A stretch of DNA of 64,000 nt from Hahella chejuensis KCTC 2396 (GCF_000012985.1 NC_007645.1:1523501-1587500); one strand, 5' to 3'; positions 19,891-29,838 are shown, numbered from the stretch's first letter. A program made the numbers and translations. The notes: generated from the sequence alone by a model not told the origin.

Positions 19891-20955
19891 ATGGCACTGA
19901 TTACCATGCGCCAGCTTCTGGACCATGCGGCTGAACACGGTTACGGCGTTCCTGCATTTAACGTCAATAACCTGGAGCAGATGCGGGCCATTATGGAAGC
20001 TGCGGACCAAACCGACAGCCCAGTTATCGTGCAGGCGTCTGCGGGCGCCCGTAAATACGCCGGAGCGCCGTTCCTGCGTCACTTGATTCTGGCGGCGATT
20101 GAAGAGTTTCCTCATATTCCGGTCGTGATGCATCAGGATCACGGCACTTCGCCGGCTGTATGCCAGCGTTCCATTCAGCTGGGCTTTTCCTCCGTCATGA
20201 TGGACGGTTCCCTCGGGGAAGACGGCAAAACCCCGACCACTTATGAGTACAACGTCGACGTTACCCGTCGCACGGTGGAAATGGCGCATGCTTGCGGCGT
20301 TTCCGTGGAAGGCGAGCTGGGCTGTCTGGGCTCTTTGGAAACCGGCACGGCGGGCGAAGAAGACGGCATTGGCGCTGAGGGCGTTCTCAGCCACGATCAG
20401 ATGCTGACTGATCCGGATGAAGCGGCGGACTTCGTCAAGAAGACCCAGGTAGATGCGTTGGCGATCGCCATCGGCACCAGCCACGGCGCTTACAAATTCA
20501 GCCGTCCGCCTACAGGCGACATCCTGGCGATTGATCGCATCAAGGCGATTCACGAGCGTATTCCCACCACGCATTTGGTTATGCACGGCTCTTCCTCCGT
20601 TCCTCAGGACTGGCTGGCGATCATCAACGAGTTCGGTGGAGAGATTGCGGAAACCTATGGCGTGCCAGTGGAAGAAATTCAGGAAGGCATCAAGTACGGC
20701 GTGCGTAAAGTGAACATCGACACCGACTTGCGTCTGGCCAGCACTGGCGCGATTCGTCGTTTCATGGGGCAGAACAAGTCTGAATTCGATCCTCGCAAAT
20801 ACTTGGCTGTAGCCACCAAGGCTATGAAGGAAATCTGCGTGGCGCGTTATGAAGCGTTTAACGCCGCCGGTCAGGCCAGCAAAATCAAGGCAATGTCGTT
20901 GGAAGCCATGTTCCAGCGTTACGCCCGTGGTGAACTTGATCAGAAGATCAACTGA
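19891..20955 (+). CDS. fba: Class II fructose-bisphosphate aldolase
   Basis: A metal-dependent aldolase of 354 residues that interconverts fructose-1,6-bisphosphate with two triose phosphates. [15 protein letters not shown] at the N-terminus, HQDHG with the metal-binding His, [10 protein letters not shown] and the long [14 protein letters not shown] loop, GTSHGAYK, and [11 protein letters not shown] near the C-terminus all fit class II (the Calvin-type subgroup). It ends the cluster and is followed by a strong terminator. Confidence 0.97.
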   Translation: MALITMRQLLDHAAEHGYGVPAFNVNNLEQMRAIMEAADQTDSPVIVQASAGARKYAGAPFLRHLILAAIEEFPHIPVVMHQDHGTSPAVCQRSIQLGFSSVMMDGSLGEDGKTPTTYEYNVDVTRRTVEMAHACGVSVEGELGCLGSLETGTAGEEDGIGAEGVLSHDQMLTDPDEAADFVKKTQVDALAIAIGTSHGAYKFSRPPTGDILAIDRIKAIHERIPTTHLVMHGSSSVPQDWLAIINEFGGEIAETYGVPVEEIQEGIKYGVRKVNIDTDLRLASTGAIRRFMGQNKSEFDPRKYLAVATKAMKEICVARYEAFNAAGQASKIKAMSLEAMFQRYARGELDQKIN

Positions 20956-20983
20956 TCCGCTGACCGCATAAGACCTTAAGGAA

Positions 20984-21027
20984 GGGAATGACCCGCCGCA
21001 GATAATGCGACGGGTGTTCCCTTTTTT
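20984..21027 (+). terminator. Intrinsic terminator after fba
   Basis: GGGAA plus ACCCG-type arms close on GCGACGGGTGTTCCC, followed by TTTTTTATT. It ends the carbon-metabolism cluster. Confidence 0.8.
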
Positions 21028-21209
21028 ATTGTTAATCTTGGCGCAAGGCTGATCATGCTAAATTAGCCCGGACCGCGAGCCCGTGATTGGTCTATGCTGA
21101 ACAGACGTCGGTTTGAAATCCGATGCGAAGATAGCGGCGGCGATGAATGCCTCGCCAAAAGGAATCTGGGGCGGGCCGGCCCGACCTGAAATTAAGGTTT
21201 GATTTTTTC

Positions 21210-22250
21210 ATGACGCCATTCTGGGACAGAGAACTCCTGCGCAAGCAACTGCGTCCGATTTCATTTAAAGACGCGCCCCATCTGACTGAGATAGAAAAAC
21301 ACTACTGCAGTTACTATCGCATCGATAAAGAAACCCGCATAACCGGCGTGGCGCATCGTCTGGGTTACTTTGAGGCTATTGGTTATCGGCTGGCCTGTCA
21401 TATGTATACGCCTCCCCGGCCGCGCGGTACGGTATTTGTGTTTCACGGCTACTTTGATCATGTGGGACTGTTCGGGCACTTGGTTGAACATTTGTTGCGC
21501 GATGGCTACGCGGTGGTCGCATACGACTTACCCGGTCACGGACTGTCCAGCGGAGAGACCGTTTCGATCAAGAACTTTGCTCAATATCAGTCTATTTTGG
21601 AAGCCTGTCTGATGCTGTGCGACGGCCATATGCCGAAACCCTGGATGTCCGTGGGGCAAAGCACGGGCGGGGCGGTTTTAATAGAGTATCTGTTCAGTAA
21701 CCGGTTTACGCCCGAAAGCAGCCCATTCCTGCATTGGGCGTTTTTGGCGCCATTGGTGCGTCCGCAGGGGTGGCGCTCTGTGATAATGCTGCATACCTTG
21801 TTTGGGCCTTTTATCCGTACTTGGCGTCGGGTATTTATGGCCAACTCCAACGACCCCGAATTTATTAAATTTCTCAAAGACAAAGATCCTTTGCAGTCGA
21901 GGGCGGTGTCCATTGACTGGGTTGGCGCGCTGCGACGGTGGGTAAAACGTATTGAAAGCACGGACCCTCTGGAGCAACCTGTCACCATCGTGCAAGGTAA
22001 GGAAGACACTACCGTGGACTGGCGCCATAATATTCCGCAATTACAGCGCCTGTTGCCAAATGCGGAAGTGCAATATCTGGAGACTGGACGTCATCAACTG
22101 GTAAACGAATCGCCAGAGATCCGCGCAAGGGTCTTTGGCTGGATCAGTGAAGCTTTTGACAGAGCTATCGCTGATCAGCGTTCAGCTTCTGTTAAGAAAA
22201 ATGAAACTAGAATTACCGCCAACTCTGATAAATCTGGAGATAGAGAATGA
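21210..22250 (+). CDS. Alpha/beta hydrolase, lysophospholipase-like
   Basis: A serine hydrolase of 346 residues without a clear signal peptide. VFVFHGYFDHVGLFGHLVEHLL is the oxyanion region, GQSTGGAVLIEY holds the nucleophile Ser (GxSxG), VQGKEDTTVDW the Asp and ETGRHQLVNE the His. The pattern is that of the PldB/monoglyceride lipase-like 'hydrolase_4' group; the substrate is unknown. The ATG at 21210 starts the conserved part; an in-frame ATG at 21147 would add 21 unconserved residues. Its stop overlaps the next gene by 4 bp (ATGA), so the two are coupled. Confidence 0.82.
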   Translation: MTPFWDRELLRKQLRPISFKDAPHLTEIEKHYCSYYRIDKETRITGVAHRLGYFEAIGYRLACHMYTPPRPRGTVFVFHGYFDHVGLFGHLVEHLLRDGYAVVAYDLPGHGLSSGETVSIKNFAQYQSILEACLMLCDGHMPKPWMSVGQSTGGAVLIEYLFSNRFTPESSPFLHWAFLAPLVRPQGWRSVIMLHTLFGPFIRTWRRVFMANSNDPEFIKFLKDKDPLQSRAVSIDWVGALRRWVKRIESTDPLEQPVTIVQGKEDTTVDWRHNIPQLQRLLPNAEVQYLETGRHQLVNESPEIRARVFGWISEAFDRAIADQRSASVKKNETRITANSDKSGDRE

Positions 22251-22906
22251 AATTTAAGCTTTGTGCTCTTGTAGTAGCGGGTTCCCTGGCCGCTGGATGC
22301 CAAACCTACGATCCCTACACCGGGGAGAAGAAAACCGCTAACGCAACTACCGGCGCTGTCATCGGCGCGGTTGCTGGCGCAGCGATCGGCGCAGCCACAT
22401 CCAGCAAGAAAGACCGCGGCAAGGGCGCACTGATCGGCGCAGCCGCAGGCGGCGCTGTAGGCGGCGGCATCGGCTACTACATGGACAAGCAAGAGTCCGA
22501 GCTGCGCCACCGTCTGGAAGGTACTGGCGTGCGCGTCGTGCGTAACGGCGACGAGATTACGCTGGTTATGCCTGGCAATATCACCTTCGATACCGGCCGT
22601 GCGGAAGTGAAAGCGAACTTCTACGACACACTGGATTCAGTTGGTCTGGTGTTGAAAGAGTTCGATAAGACTATCATTCAGGTTAGCGGCCATACCGACT
22701 CTACCGGTAGCCTGGACCTGAACCAGCGTCTGAGCGAGCAGCGCGCCGGCAGCGTTGGTCGTTACCTGATTTCACAAGGCGTGTTGAGTTCGCGCGTTCA
22801 GACTATCGGTTACGGTCCGCGTTATCCTGTGGCCACCAACAGCACGACCGAAGGTCGCGCAGCCAACCGTCGCGTTGAGCTGAAACTGGTGCCAATGCAA
22901 GGCTAA
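22247..22906 (+). CDS. OmpA-family outer-membrane lipoprotein with glycine zipper
   Basis: A 219-residue protein like YiaD. The signal peptide ends in a lipobox (LAAGC, Cys18). Residues about 35-80 are a Gly/Ala-rich glycine zipper (GAVIGAVAGAAIGAATS, GALIGAAAGGAVGGGIG). Residues about 105-215 are an OmpA C-terminal peptidoglycan-binding domain (FDTGRAEVK, GHTDSTGSLDLNQRLSEQRA, NRRVELKL). It likely links the outer membrane to peptidoglycan. It is translationally coupled to the preceding hydrolase and followed by a strong terminator. Confidence 0.93.
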   Translation: MKFKLCALVVAGSLAAGCQTYDPYTGEKKTANATTGAVIGAVAGAAIGAATSSKKDRGKGALIGAAAGGAVGGGIGYYMDKQESELRHRLEGTGVRVVRNGDEITLVMPGNITFDTGRAEVKANFYDTLDSVGLVLKEFDKTIIQVSGHTDSTGSLDLNQRLSEQRAGSVGRYLISQGVLSSRVQTIGYGPRYPVATNSTTEGRAANRRVELKLVPMQG

Positions 22907-22926
22907 TACGCCAGCAGCATTTGTTG

Positions 22927-22957
22927 AAAAAGCCAGCCTGAGAAGGCTGGCTTTTTT
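22927..22957 (+). terminator. Intrinsic terminator after OmpA lipoprotein gene
   Basis: AAAAAGCCAGCCT pairs with AGGCTGGCTTTTTT around a short GAGA loop. Confidence 0.88.
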
Positions 22958-23162
22958 GTTTGTGGGACAAACACGGTTAAAGTCTCGGTTTAAACTATGC
23001 TTAAATCGACCTGTCGCCAGGGAGCGGTTCCTCTGGCGGGTTACTATCAGCTAGATGTCCATTTATGTTTGCTCACCGTCCGCGTTTTGCAGAAATGCGA
23101 CCTTCCCTGCGTTAACCTCTGAGCGAGCATTTTGATCATGCGTTTCATAAGGAGCGGAAAAC

Positions 23163-23621
23163 GTGTCTTATGCAGATTACCGTCTGTTGGAAAGCAGTAC
23201 TTCACACAACCGCAGGGTTCTGGTGATTGAGGACGATCAGGACACGGTGGACCTCATGCGTAGGGTTCTGGAGCGTCGGGAAGTTCGATGCCAGTGCGAA
23301 TTTGTGGACAATGGCGCCAAGGCGATGTTCAAGGTCCAGAATGCTCATTTCGACCTGATTCTGGTGGATCTGGGGTTGCCAATCGCCAGTGGCTATGAAG
23401 TCATGCAGGCGATCCGTAAATCGGACCATAATCGTTTTACGCCTATTGTCGTTCTGACGGAATCCACCCATGAACGTACAGCGATTGAGTGTTATAAATC
23501 GGGCGCATCCAGCTTGATCAGCAAAAGAATGGAATATGGGATACAGGACTTTTACGACACCATTTACTCGATCTTCTATTACTGGTTATCGAAAAATGAG
23601 TTTCCCAAGACGGAGTATTAG
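23163..23621 (+). CDS. Stand-alone response regulator receiver protein
   Basis: A 152-residue CheY-like protein with no output domain. The acidic pair is in LVIEDDQDT (residues 20-28), the phospho-acceptor is Asp69 in ILVDLGLP, the conserved Thr is in VVLTEST and the Lys is Lys121 in SLISKRM. No kinase lies nearby, so the partner is unknown. Start is a GTG with AAGGAG about 9 nt upstream. Confidence 0.9.
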   Translation: MSYADYRLLESSTSHNRRVLVIEDDQDTVDLMRRVLERREVRCQCEFVDNGAKAMFKVQNAHFDLILVDLGLPIASGYEVMQAIRKSDHNRFTPIVVLTESTHERTAIECYKSGASSLISKRMEYGIQDFYDTIYSIFYYWLSKNEFPKTEY

Positions 23622-23657
23622 CGATTCATAGGGCTGGACTGAAGACGCGGGAAGCTG

Positions 23658-23682
23658 CCAGGGCAGTTTATGACTGCCCTGG
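23658..23682. terminator. Bidirectional hairpin between convergent genes
   Basis: Perfect 10-bp stem CCAGGGCAGT/ACTGCCCTGG with a 5-nt loop, between the receiver gene and the beta-helix gene. No T-run. Confidence 0.5.
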
Positions 23683-23718
23683 TGATGCATTAATCACATG
23701 CGTGAGGGTTGGTTCTCC

Positions 23719-24999
23719 TCACTGACATTGATTATTCAGGACTGTACCTTGCCCTTCAAACTGGAAGTTGGGGCCGCCATTGCTCTCGTTATCGCAAAAG
23801 TTATTATTTCGCACATTCATCCCAGTATTTTGGCTCATTACGCGTACGCCGCCGTTACCATATACCTTTGGGTAACGCCAGCGTCCACTGGAGCCCCAGC
23901 CGTTGCCGTGCACTTCGTTTGTCTCCTTGCTTCCTGAGGCAATGGTGGTATTGTCGCCATTCTCCACATAGATGCCCCACCATTTGCACCCTTCTACTGT
24001 GTTGGCTCGTACATCTACGTTTTGACCGTTCTCAATGAATATACCCATGCGATCGCAATTGTATATTTTATTCCCCGAGATCTTGACGTCGGGCGAACCT
24101 GCAAGGACATGTATGCCGTAAAGAGTATTACGAATAACGTTGTTTTTAATGATATTCCCGCTACCAGAAGGGCCGTGCACATCTTCGCCGACGCCAATTC
24201 CTCGGCCTAACGTCTTGTCGTTGGGGTCGCCCACAATTGTATTGTCTATAACGATGTTGTCGTATTCACCTGTTCCGTGCAGATCAATGGCGTCTTGTTT
24301 TGTGTCTTTGAAGTAATTGTTGTTTACAGTGATGCCATGGCTGGGTCGGTTAGTTTTTTTGTCGCCTTGAATCACTACGCCGTGACGAATATCGGGGCCA
24401 TAGAAGTAGCTGTCATCCACTCTGCCTCTATCACACCCGTTTGTATAGACCACGCCATAGCCATGTCCACCCTTTTCTGTAATAGTCGCATCCTGAAATC
24501 GAGAGTCAGCGACTCTGCCGTTGATGGTGTTATTAAAGTAAATGGCATGCTTTATGAACCGATAAAAGCTGCTTTCATTAACGCTGACATTTTCAGAATC
24601 TATGATGGAAATTAGCTGGCTGACTCCCTCTGGATGGATGGTTTTCAGTCTCAGCCCGGATATGGTGACCGAAAACAGGTGCCTGCCTTTAATTAAGGTC
24701 TGATGTTCGTCGTCATTGCCCTCACTGGTGTATACCGCAGTAATCGTCGATTTGGCGTACCCCGCGCCTTTCAGGTTAACACGGCTCTTCAGTATGATTT
24801 CCTCGTGGGTGTGAAAGGTTCCTTCAGGAATGATGACGGTATCGCCATCGCGAGCGGCGTTAATGGCGGCGTTGATGGCGATGGAGTCATCGTCTCTGTG
24901 ATTATCTGGCGTAGCGCCGTAGTCAACAATGTTCAAATTGGTGGCGAAACAGGCGCTGGAGAGCGCGCACCCAAACAGGGCTCCTAGTGCTGATTTCAT
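23719..24999 (-). CDS. Secreted right-handed parallel beta-helix protein
   Basis: A 426-residue exported protein with a signal peptide ending near ACFATN. The rest is a run of beta-helix turns (pectate-lyase-3 / NosD style), e.g. VDYGATPDNHRDDDSIAINAA at the N-terminal cap and many N-rich turns such as VTVNNNYFKDTKQDAIDLHG and IIKNNVIRNTLYGIHVL. Such folds occur in polysaccharide lyases and alginate epimerases, but I see no feature that fixes the substrate. It is convergent with the receiver gene. Confidence 0.8.
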   Translation of the reverse strand: MKSALGALFGCALSSACFATNLNIVDYGATPDNHRDDDSIAINAAINAARDGDTVIIPEGTFHTHEEIILKSRVNLKGAGYAKSTITAVYTSEGNDDEHQTLIKGRHLFSVTISGLRLKTIHPEGVSQLISIIDSENVSVNESSFYRFIKHAIYFNNTINGRVADSRFQDATITEKGGHGYGVVYTNGCDRGRVDDSYFYGPDIRHGVVIQGDKKTNRPSHGITVNNNYFKDTKQDAIDLHGTGEYDNIVIDNTIVGDPNDKTLGRGIGVGEDVHGPSGSGNIIKNNVIRNTLYGIHVLAGSPDVKISGNKIYNCDRMGIFIENGQNVDVRANTVEGCKWWGIYVENGDNTTIASGSKETNEVHGNGWGSSGRWRYPKVYGNGGVRVMSQNTGMNVRNNNFCDNESNGGPNFQFEGQGTVLNNQCQ

Positions 25000-25123
25000 A
25001 AAATATCCTTTTGTTTCTAATGCTTAGGGTAGTAGGCAGTGTGCAGGCTCAGCAGCAGAGGGGCAATATGGGGTTTACCCTAAGGAAAGATGTTAGGGAA
25101 AATCCGGTTCTATGGGCGGAGGG

Positions 25124-25606
25124 TCAATTGGCTCTGTTCTTGTGATTATTGAGCAGGCAACGATCGCCTAACGTCAGCACGTCGATTAACTCCGCCAGTT
25201 TCCGGGTGGCTTCGGGAGTGCGCTCCAGCAACATTTTCACTACATACTTGAAGTGAATGTCTTCCTCCCAGCGACTATAAAGGGTGTCCAGCGCATGCTG
25301 ACTATTGCGGGACTTGCGAGGCCCGTTGACGCCAGTAAGCAGGTAGTAAGGTTCCTGCTCAAAGTAGTGACACAAGGCGAGCAGCTCCGGATAGTCCGGC
25401 ATTTCTGTGCGGTTGTTCAATTCCCACTTGGCGTATCGGCTGCGGCAAAGCGGGTGGGGGCGATGCTGTATTAAGGGCAGGAGTTCATTGACGCCATCCA
25501 CGACCTTTTGCTGGGTATAGCCGAAATGACTGCGCAGCTCTTTCAGACGCTGTGCAAAGTCGCTTTTTCGAAATTGGCGGGGCTGGTGGAAAAATTCCGC
25601 ATTCAT
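25124..25606 (-). CDS. Helix-turn-helix (XRE-like) regulator
   Basis: A 160-residue protein with an N-terminal XRE-type helix-turn-helix (FAQRLKELRSHFGYTQQKVVDGVN, then SRYAKWELNNRTEMPDYPELLALCHYF). The C-terminal 80 residues (RWEEDIHFKYVVKMLLERTPEATRKLAELIDVL) are helical and not recognised. Targets are unknown. The ATG at 25606 is preferred over an upstream in-frame TTG. It diverges from the SGNH hydrolase gene. Confidence 0.7.
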   Translation of the reverse strand: MNAEFFHQPRQFRKSDFAQRLKELRSHFGYTQQKVVDGVNELLPLIQHRPHPLCRSRYAKWELNNRTEMPDYPELLALCHYFEQEPYYLLTGVNGPRKSRNSQHALDTLYSRWEEDIHFKYVVKMLLERTPEATRKLAELIDVLTLGDRCLLNNHKNRAN

Positions 25607-25832
25607 GATTCTACCGCTCTGCTTTTTGAAATGTTCTGAAAACAAACATTATTCAGCATATATGCTTTGTTACGTTCCGCCATGTAACAATCGTGCGTTT
25701 TTCAATGTGCTCGGAGTTGTTATAAATGCGTTACATCCTGATAGCGAACTGTCGCCAAGTTTGTCCCGGCGGTGGGTGTCCCGGATGGCTAGAGGGTGAG
25801 GTACTGGTTAAACCACATGGAGATCAAGAATA

Positions 25833-26648
25833 GTGAACGCATTACAACTGATTGTGAGACTGCTGCTCGCCACTGGAATTTTCCTGTCCGCCTCCGTCGC
25901 CGCGACGGACAAACCAATATTACTGATCGGCGCTTCTTACGCCAGCGGCGATACGCCTCTGAACTCTGACTTGCAGGGGCCTTTGGCGGGGATATCGGTT
26001 GGCTCTGGAGACTATGTGGATCTAGGGACGGCGTTGACTCGGTTTGGAGTAAAAGTCAAAAGCGAGGCGCAAGCAGGCGCTACGACCTTCAGTCGCATCA
26101 GTTGTAACCCGGTGTGCGGTTCCGCCCGATGGGATAGCTATTCGACGCAGTTGCAAAAGGCGTTATTGCGGGTGGCGCAGTACGATCAGACAGGCTTGAC
26201 CGGATACAACGCCGATTACGTGATCATCAGCATTGGCAATGATTGTCTACATTCCGACTCATTTGGTATCGAACAATCTCAAACAGTTTTGTGCGGTAAC
26301 GCCCAAATGAACGCAGTAGTGGATCGTCTGATCGCTATTGGCCGACAGGTGCTGGATCTTGGTTTAACCCCGGTATATCCCCTGTATCCCAACGCGGATG
26401 ACTTGGATTTACCTCTGTTCGTAAGCCTCTCAGGGTTGGCCTGGGCGATGAGCAATGATGATTTCAACTATTTCGGGCGCTTATATGCGCATAGAATTCA
26501 TGATGAGCTTGAAGGCGCTCTACTGGTGAACCCCTGGCGTACATTCGAGCATCGCGGCGATGGCATTCACCCCACTGAAGACACCATCATGAAAGCTGCG
26601 CGCAGAATTATGCGGACAATTCAAGAACATGAGATGTCTCCGCGCTGA
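25833..26648 (+). CDS. Exported SGNH/GDSL-like hydrolase
   Basis: A 271-residue protein with a signal peptide (LLLATGIFLSASVAA). The SGNH blocks are visible but the first is altered: ILLIGASYASGD replaces GDS with GAS (the Ser is kept), IISIGND is the Asn block and GDGIHPTEDT holds the Asp and His. It is probably an esterase acting in the periplasm or outside; the substrate is unknown. Start is GTG with GGAG 10 nt upstream. Confidence 0.72.
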   Translation: MNALQLIVRLLLATGIFLSASVAATDKPILLIGASYASGDTPLNSDLQGPLAGISVGSGDYVDLGTALTRFGVKVKSEAQAGATTFSRISCNPVCGSARWDSYSTQLQKALLRVAQYDQTGLTGYNADYVIISIGNDCLHSDSFGIEQSQTVLCGNAQMNAVVDRLIAIGRQVLDLGLTPVYPLYPNADDLDLPLFVSLSGLAWAMSNDDFNYFGRLYAHRIHDELEGALLVNPWRTFEHRGDGIHPTEDTIMKAARRIMRTIQEHEMSPR

Positions 26649-26663
26649 CCCTGGCGGTCTATA

Positions 26664-26696
26664 GTTAAGGCTGCGGGAGTGTTCTGCAGCCTTAAC
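26664..26696. terminator. Hairpin after SGNH hydrolase gene
   Basis: Perfect 11-bp stem GTTAAGGCTGC/GCAGCCTTAAC with an 11-nt loop, 15 nt after the stop. No T-run. Confidence 0.5.
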
Positions 26697-26838
26697 AGCA
26701 TCCTCGTCTGCCACTCGGGAACAGGTGGGCATCAATTAGTCTGATCATCTCGGTATGTGATACTTCTCTCCCGAATATGGCTCTGAGTAACTATGAAAGT
26801 TAGGCTTTCAGATACCTTTTCCTTTCTGGAGATATACC

Positions 26839-27882
26839 GTGACGGCGATCTTTCATTTATATATCCTGCCCTGCCTGAAAATCCTTCTTGTTTTGGCTTT
26901 AGCCGTCATATTGTTTCTCGCCTGTCGTAACGGGCTCCGTCGCAGGTCGGATTATCCGTTGGACTGGTTCAGCTCCATCGCCGTACATCTGATTCTGGCC
27001 ATTGGCGTCGTATCCGCCATCGGCGCTTCCATTCTGATACCTCGTAGCGTCTCCGGCATGGAAGGACTGGGCGTTTTCTATTTATGCGCGCTGGTTCTGT
27101 CTCCGGCTATTCTGGCCATGTTTGTCTGGGGGCTTTCCGCCATATATCGAGTTTCGATAGCGCATATCGCTTTGCTGTTGTTTCGTATGGTGATTGTGAT
27201 CGCGGTCCCCGTCTGGTTGGCGGAGGGGACATCCGGTATTTTTATCCAGGGAAAATGGGATGCCAGACGTAGTCTGACCGCTTCGCCAAAGGCGGCTGAA
27301 GGCGTTATTGAATTAGTGGGAAATGAAGTATGGCGTATGCCTGATGGTGAAGCGATCAGGCATGCTGTTTTACAAAAGCCCGTGGGAACGGAGGTGCTGC
27401 GCTTGAACCTGGAGTTGGATGGCAAGCGCTATGAGGATATTGAGCACTTGGCGGTGACCTATGCATGCTGGTTGGATGACGAACTGCATATTGTCACTCC
27501 AGCGGAGTCGGAGATCGCTATCGGTTATATCTGGAGTTCTGACCCATACAGCAGCAATGAAAGCGCTATTCGCATCGACACGGACGCTTCACTCTCCAGC
27601 GACTACAGGCTGGACGAAGAGCGGGGCAGGCTGACGCTTCCTTTCCCGACGCCCTATAACATGCTTCGTTTCAGTCAGAGGGCTGGCGCAGCAGATAACC
27701 CAGTCTGGATGCAGGCGTCGTCAGCAATGGCCAATCCGCCGCGCTCCGCCGCCTGTCTGCATGGGAACATTGAGGTGGAGCCGAGATACCGGACGGTAGG
27801 TTTATTCATGACTAATAGCCGTCCCGGTAACGCCAGGGAGCGGTTTTGGCGATGGCCGCTTGATGGGAGCGACGTCCAATAG
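26839..27882 (+). CDS. Hypothetical membrane protein
   Basis: A 347-residue protein with about four hydrophobic segments in residues 5-135 (ILPCLKILLVLALAVILFLAC, SIAVHLILAIGVVSAIGASIL, LGVFYLCALVLSPAILAMFVWG, ALLLFRMVIVIAVPVWLA), followed by a soluble part of about 200 residues. I do not recognise a family. The soluble part has no visible catalytic motif. It converges on the DUF4124/peptidase gene. Confidence 0.6.
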   Translation: MTAIFHLYILPCLKILLVLALAVILFLACRNGLRRRSDYPLDWFSSIAVHLILAIGVVSAIGASILIPRSVSGMEGLGVFYLCALVLSPAILAMFVWGLSAIYRVSIAHIALLLFRMVIVIAVPVWLAEGTSGIFIQGKWDARRSLTASPKAAEGVIELVGNEVWRMPDGEAIRHAVLQKPVGTEVLRLNLELDGKRYEDIEHLAVTYACWLDDELHIVTPAESEIAIGYIWSSDPYSSNESAIRIDTDASLSSDYRLDEERGRLTLPFPTPYNMLRFSQRAGAADNPVWMQASSAMANPPRSAACLHGNIEVEPRYRTVGLFMTNSRPGNARERFWRWPLDGSDVQ

Positions 27883-27921
27883 TTATTAATATGGCAATGA
27901 TATTGGCATGTTAATAATCAA

Positions 27922-28021
27922 GCGCATGGATGCGCCTGCGCGGCGGCTAGCCGCGAGAGACAGGGCCTGACCTGTGCAGGCCCTGTCGTTGCAGACAAAT
28001 AGAAGGAAGCTATTTGTCTGC
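27922..28021. other. Cluster of inverted repeats between convergent genes
   Basis: Four palindromic elements in 100 bp: GCGCATGGATGCGC at 27922, GCGGCTAGCCGC at 27943, a 10-bp stem ACAGGGCCTG/CAGGCCCTGT at 27960-27986, and a 12-bp stem GCAGACAAATAG/CTATTTGTCTGC at 27991-28021. The last two are likely transcript ends for the two convergent genes, though neither has a long T-run. Confidence 0.5.
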
Positions 28022-28041
28022 CTGATTAATATAAATGGAAG

Positions 28042-29163
28042 CTAGAGCAGCTTGGCCAGATGCCCCACATCCCCCATTGCGCTGGTGACCGCGCCAAGGC
28101 TGTCCACCTGGCTGCAAGGCGCCTCGGCGAGGTCATTGAATATGTCTGCGATGACGCGACGCCCTTCGCCGGAACTGTTCAGATACGCCACTAATTTGTG
28201 TGACGCCATATAGTTGCTTTCTGCGCTGGCGTTGTAAAAGTCCTGATGCTTCGTAGCGAGTAACTGGTTGATAGCGTTCTCGCTTAAATCAATGGGCAGC
28301 GCTTTGTAAGGCAATCCGCCGTGTTCCAGGTATTCCGCCATGCCTTCATTGAGCCAGGTTGGCATCGGGCCGACCAAGCCGGCCAAGACGGCGTGAACCA
28401 CTTCATGCTTGGCGATGGCGACGGTGGTTTCCAGTTGGTCTTCGTTAACCATATAGATGGTGTTCGCCCCATGGGAGAAGAACGCGGCGGCGTTGAAACC
28501 AGGGAACACTTTTTTGCGCAGGGCTTCGTACTCTGCGCGATCGCCGTATAGCTCCAGGTTAAGAATGATCTGTCTGCGGCGTTCAGGCGCCAGGTAAGCC
28601 TCCAGTTGCGTATAGACCTGCTGAGCGGCGGCTCGGATCTTGTCTTCCACCAAGCCGTTGCGAGGCATGCCTTTGCTGGTCAGCTTGAAGTCAAAATACT
28701 TTTTCTGCGAGGCGTAGCTCTCGCCTACGAATTGCGCGCTCTTGTTCTGGGCGCTGTCAGAGAAATGAACGCGTCCGTTGGCGTCAGTCCACTTGTAGAT
28801 CTGCGGCGTTTCCACGTCCCGAATATCGCGAGTGGCGGTTTTTCCGCACAGAGTCTGAGGCAGGGCGCTGTGCGCCATCTGACGCAGAGCGGACAGGACG
28901 TTAGGCGCCGCCTCTTGCGATGACATGGCGGATGATGCGGGTGCGTCAGGCGTAGACGATGTTTCTGTAAAAGGCTCTGCTTCGGGCGGCCGCTGCGGCG
29001 CGCTACCAAGCAGGGCAAGTAAATTGCCTTCATGTAGCCATGAGGGATCTTGCGGCAGATTCAACAACGTCAGATAGGTTCTGCGTTGATCCGGCGTAGA
29101 GATAAACCAGACTGCGGGAACCAGCGCGACAACCACCAATAATTGCAGCAACCATCTTTTCAT
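28042..29163 (-). CDS. DUF4124 protein with gluzincin-like metallopeptidase domain
   Basis: A 373-residue protein with an N-terminal membrane anchor or signal (LLVVVALVPAVWFIS). Near residues 118-140 is a DUF4124 motif (IYKWTDANGRVHFSD). The C-terminal half is a peptidase-MA-like domain with the zinc motif HEVVH, followed by WLNEGMAEYLEHGG, where the Glu is the likely third ligand. It is probably a periplasmic metallopeptidase; the substrate is unknown. Confidence 0.8.
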   Translation of the reverse strand: MKRWLLQLLVVVALVPAVWFISTPDQRRTYLTLLNLPQDPSWLHEGNLLALLGSAPQRPPEAEPFTETSSTPDAPASSAMSSQEAAPNVLSALRQMAHSALPQTLCGKTATRDIRDVETPQIYKWTDANGRVHFSDSAQNKSAQFVGESYASQKKYFDFKLTSKGMPRNGLVEDKIRAAAQQVYTQLEAYLAPERRRQIILNLELYGDRAEYEALRKKVFPGFNAAAFFSHGANTIYMVNEDQLETTVAIAKHEVVHAVLAGLVGPMPTWLNEGMAEYLEHGGLPYKALPIDLSENAINQLLATKHQDFYNASAESNYMASHKLVAYLNSSGEGRRVIADIFNDLAEAPCSQVDSLGAVTSAMGDVGHLAKLL

Positions 29164-29370
29164 CGTAAAAATTACATCCTCGTAAAGTGCGCTGGAGAGC
29201 CAAAAGTCCGATTATAAACCTCCCACGCAGCGCGCTTTAAAGGCTGTGTTGCAATAATTTGTTAACGATGCGTTGTGAGGGCGTTGCAACCGCCGTACGC
29301 TGAGGCGCGAATGTCTACTTACAACCTGGCGAGCCATCTGCTCTCGCTGAATCTTAAAGAAGGAAGCCAA

Positions 29371-29808
29371 ATGAGCGACGCCCATGTTGAGTTCGCCGAT
29401 GCGCGCGTGCAGGCGGTCTTCGCTGCGTACCCGGACGAAGTGAGAGAAAAACTGTTGTTCCTGCGTGATCTGATTTTTGACGTGGCGAGAAGCACTGAAG
29501 GCGTGGGCGAGCTGCAGGAAACATTGAAATGGGGACAGCCCAGCTATCTGACCGCAAAGACGAAAAGCGGCAGTACGCTCAGAATAGATCGTCTAAAGAC
29601 CCAGCCCTCCGGGTATGCGGTGTATTTTCACTGCCAGACCAACCTGGTGGAGACGTTTCGGCGCATTTATGGCGATGAGTTTCGTTTTGAGGGAAACCGC
29701 AGCATTCTGTTTGATGCGGCGGATGATATTCCCGTGGAGGCGTTGCGTCATTGTATCGCTATGACGTTGACCTACCACTTGCGCAAAAAGTCAGGCGCGG
29801 AAAGTTGA
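29371..29808 (+). CDS. DUF1801 domain protein
   Basis: A 145-residue cytoplasmic protein of the YdhG/DUF1801 group: FAAYPDEVREKLLFLRDLI, ETLKWGQPSYL and the C-terminal AMTLTYHLRKK are typical. Biochemical role is unknown. The ATG at 29371 has GAAGGA about 9 nt upstream, which decides against an ORF start 96 nt earlier. Confidence 0.8.
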   Translation: MSDAHVEFADARVQAVFAAYPDEVREKLLFLRDLIFDVARSTEGVGELQETLKWGQPSYLTAKTKSGSTLRIDRLKTQPSGYAVYFHCQTNLVETFRRIYGDEFRFEGNRSILFDAADDIPVEALRHCIAMTLTYHLRKKSGAES

Positions 29809-29838
29809 TTTAGTGAGAGGCGGTTTGGAGTTCAGGCA

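Noticed and set aside
21147..21209. N-terminal extension of the alpha/beta hydrolase
   Set aside because: No ribosome site and no conserved residues; the start at 21210 fits the family better.
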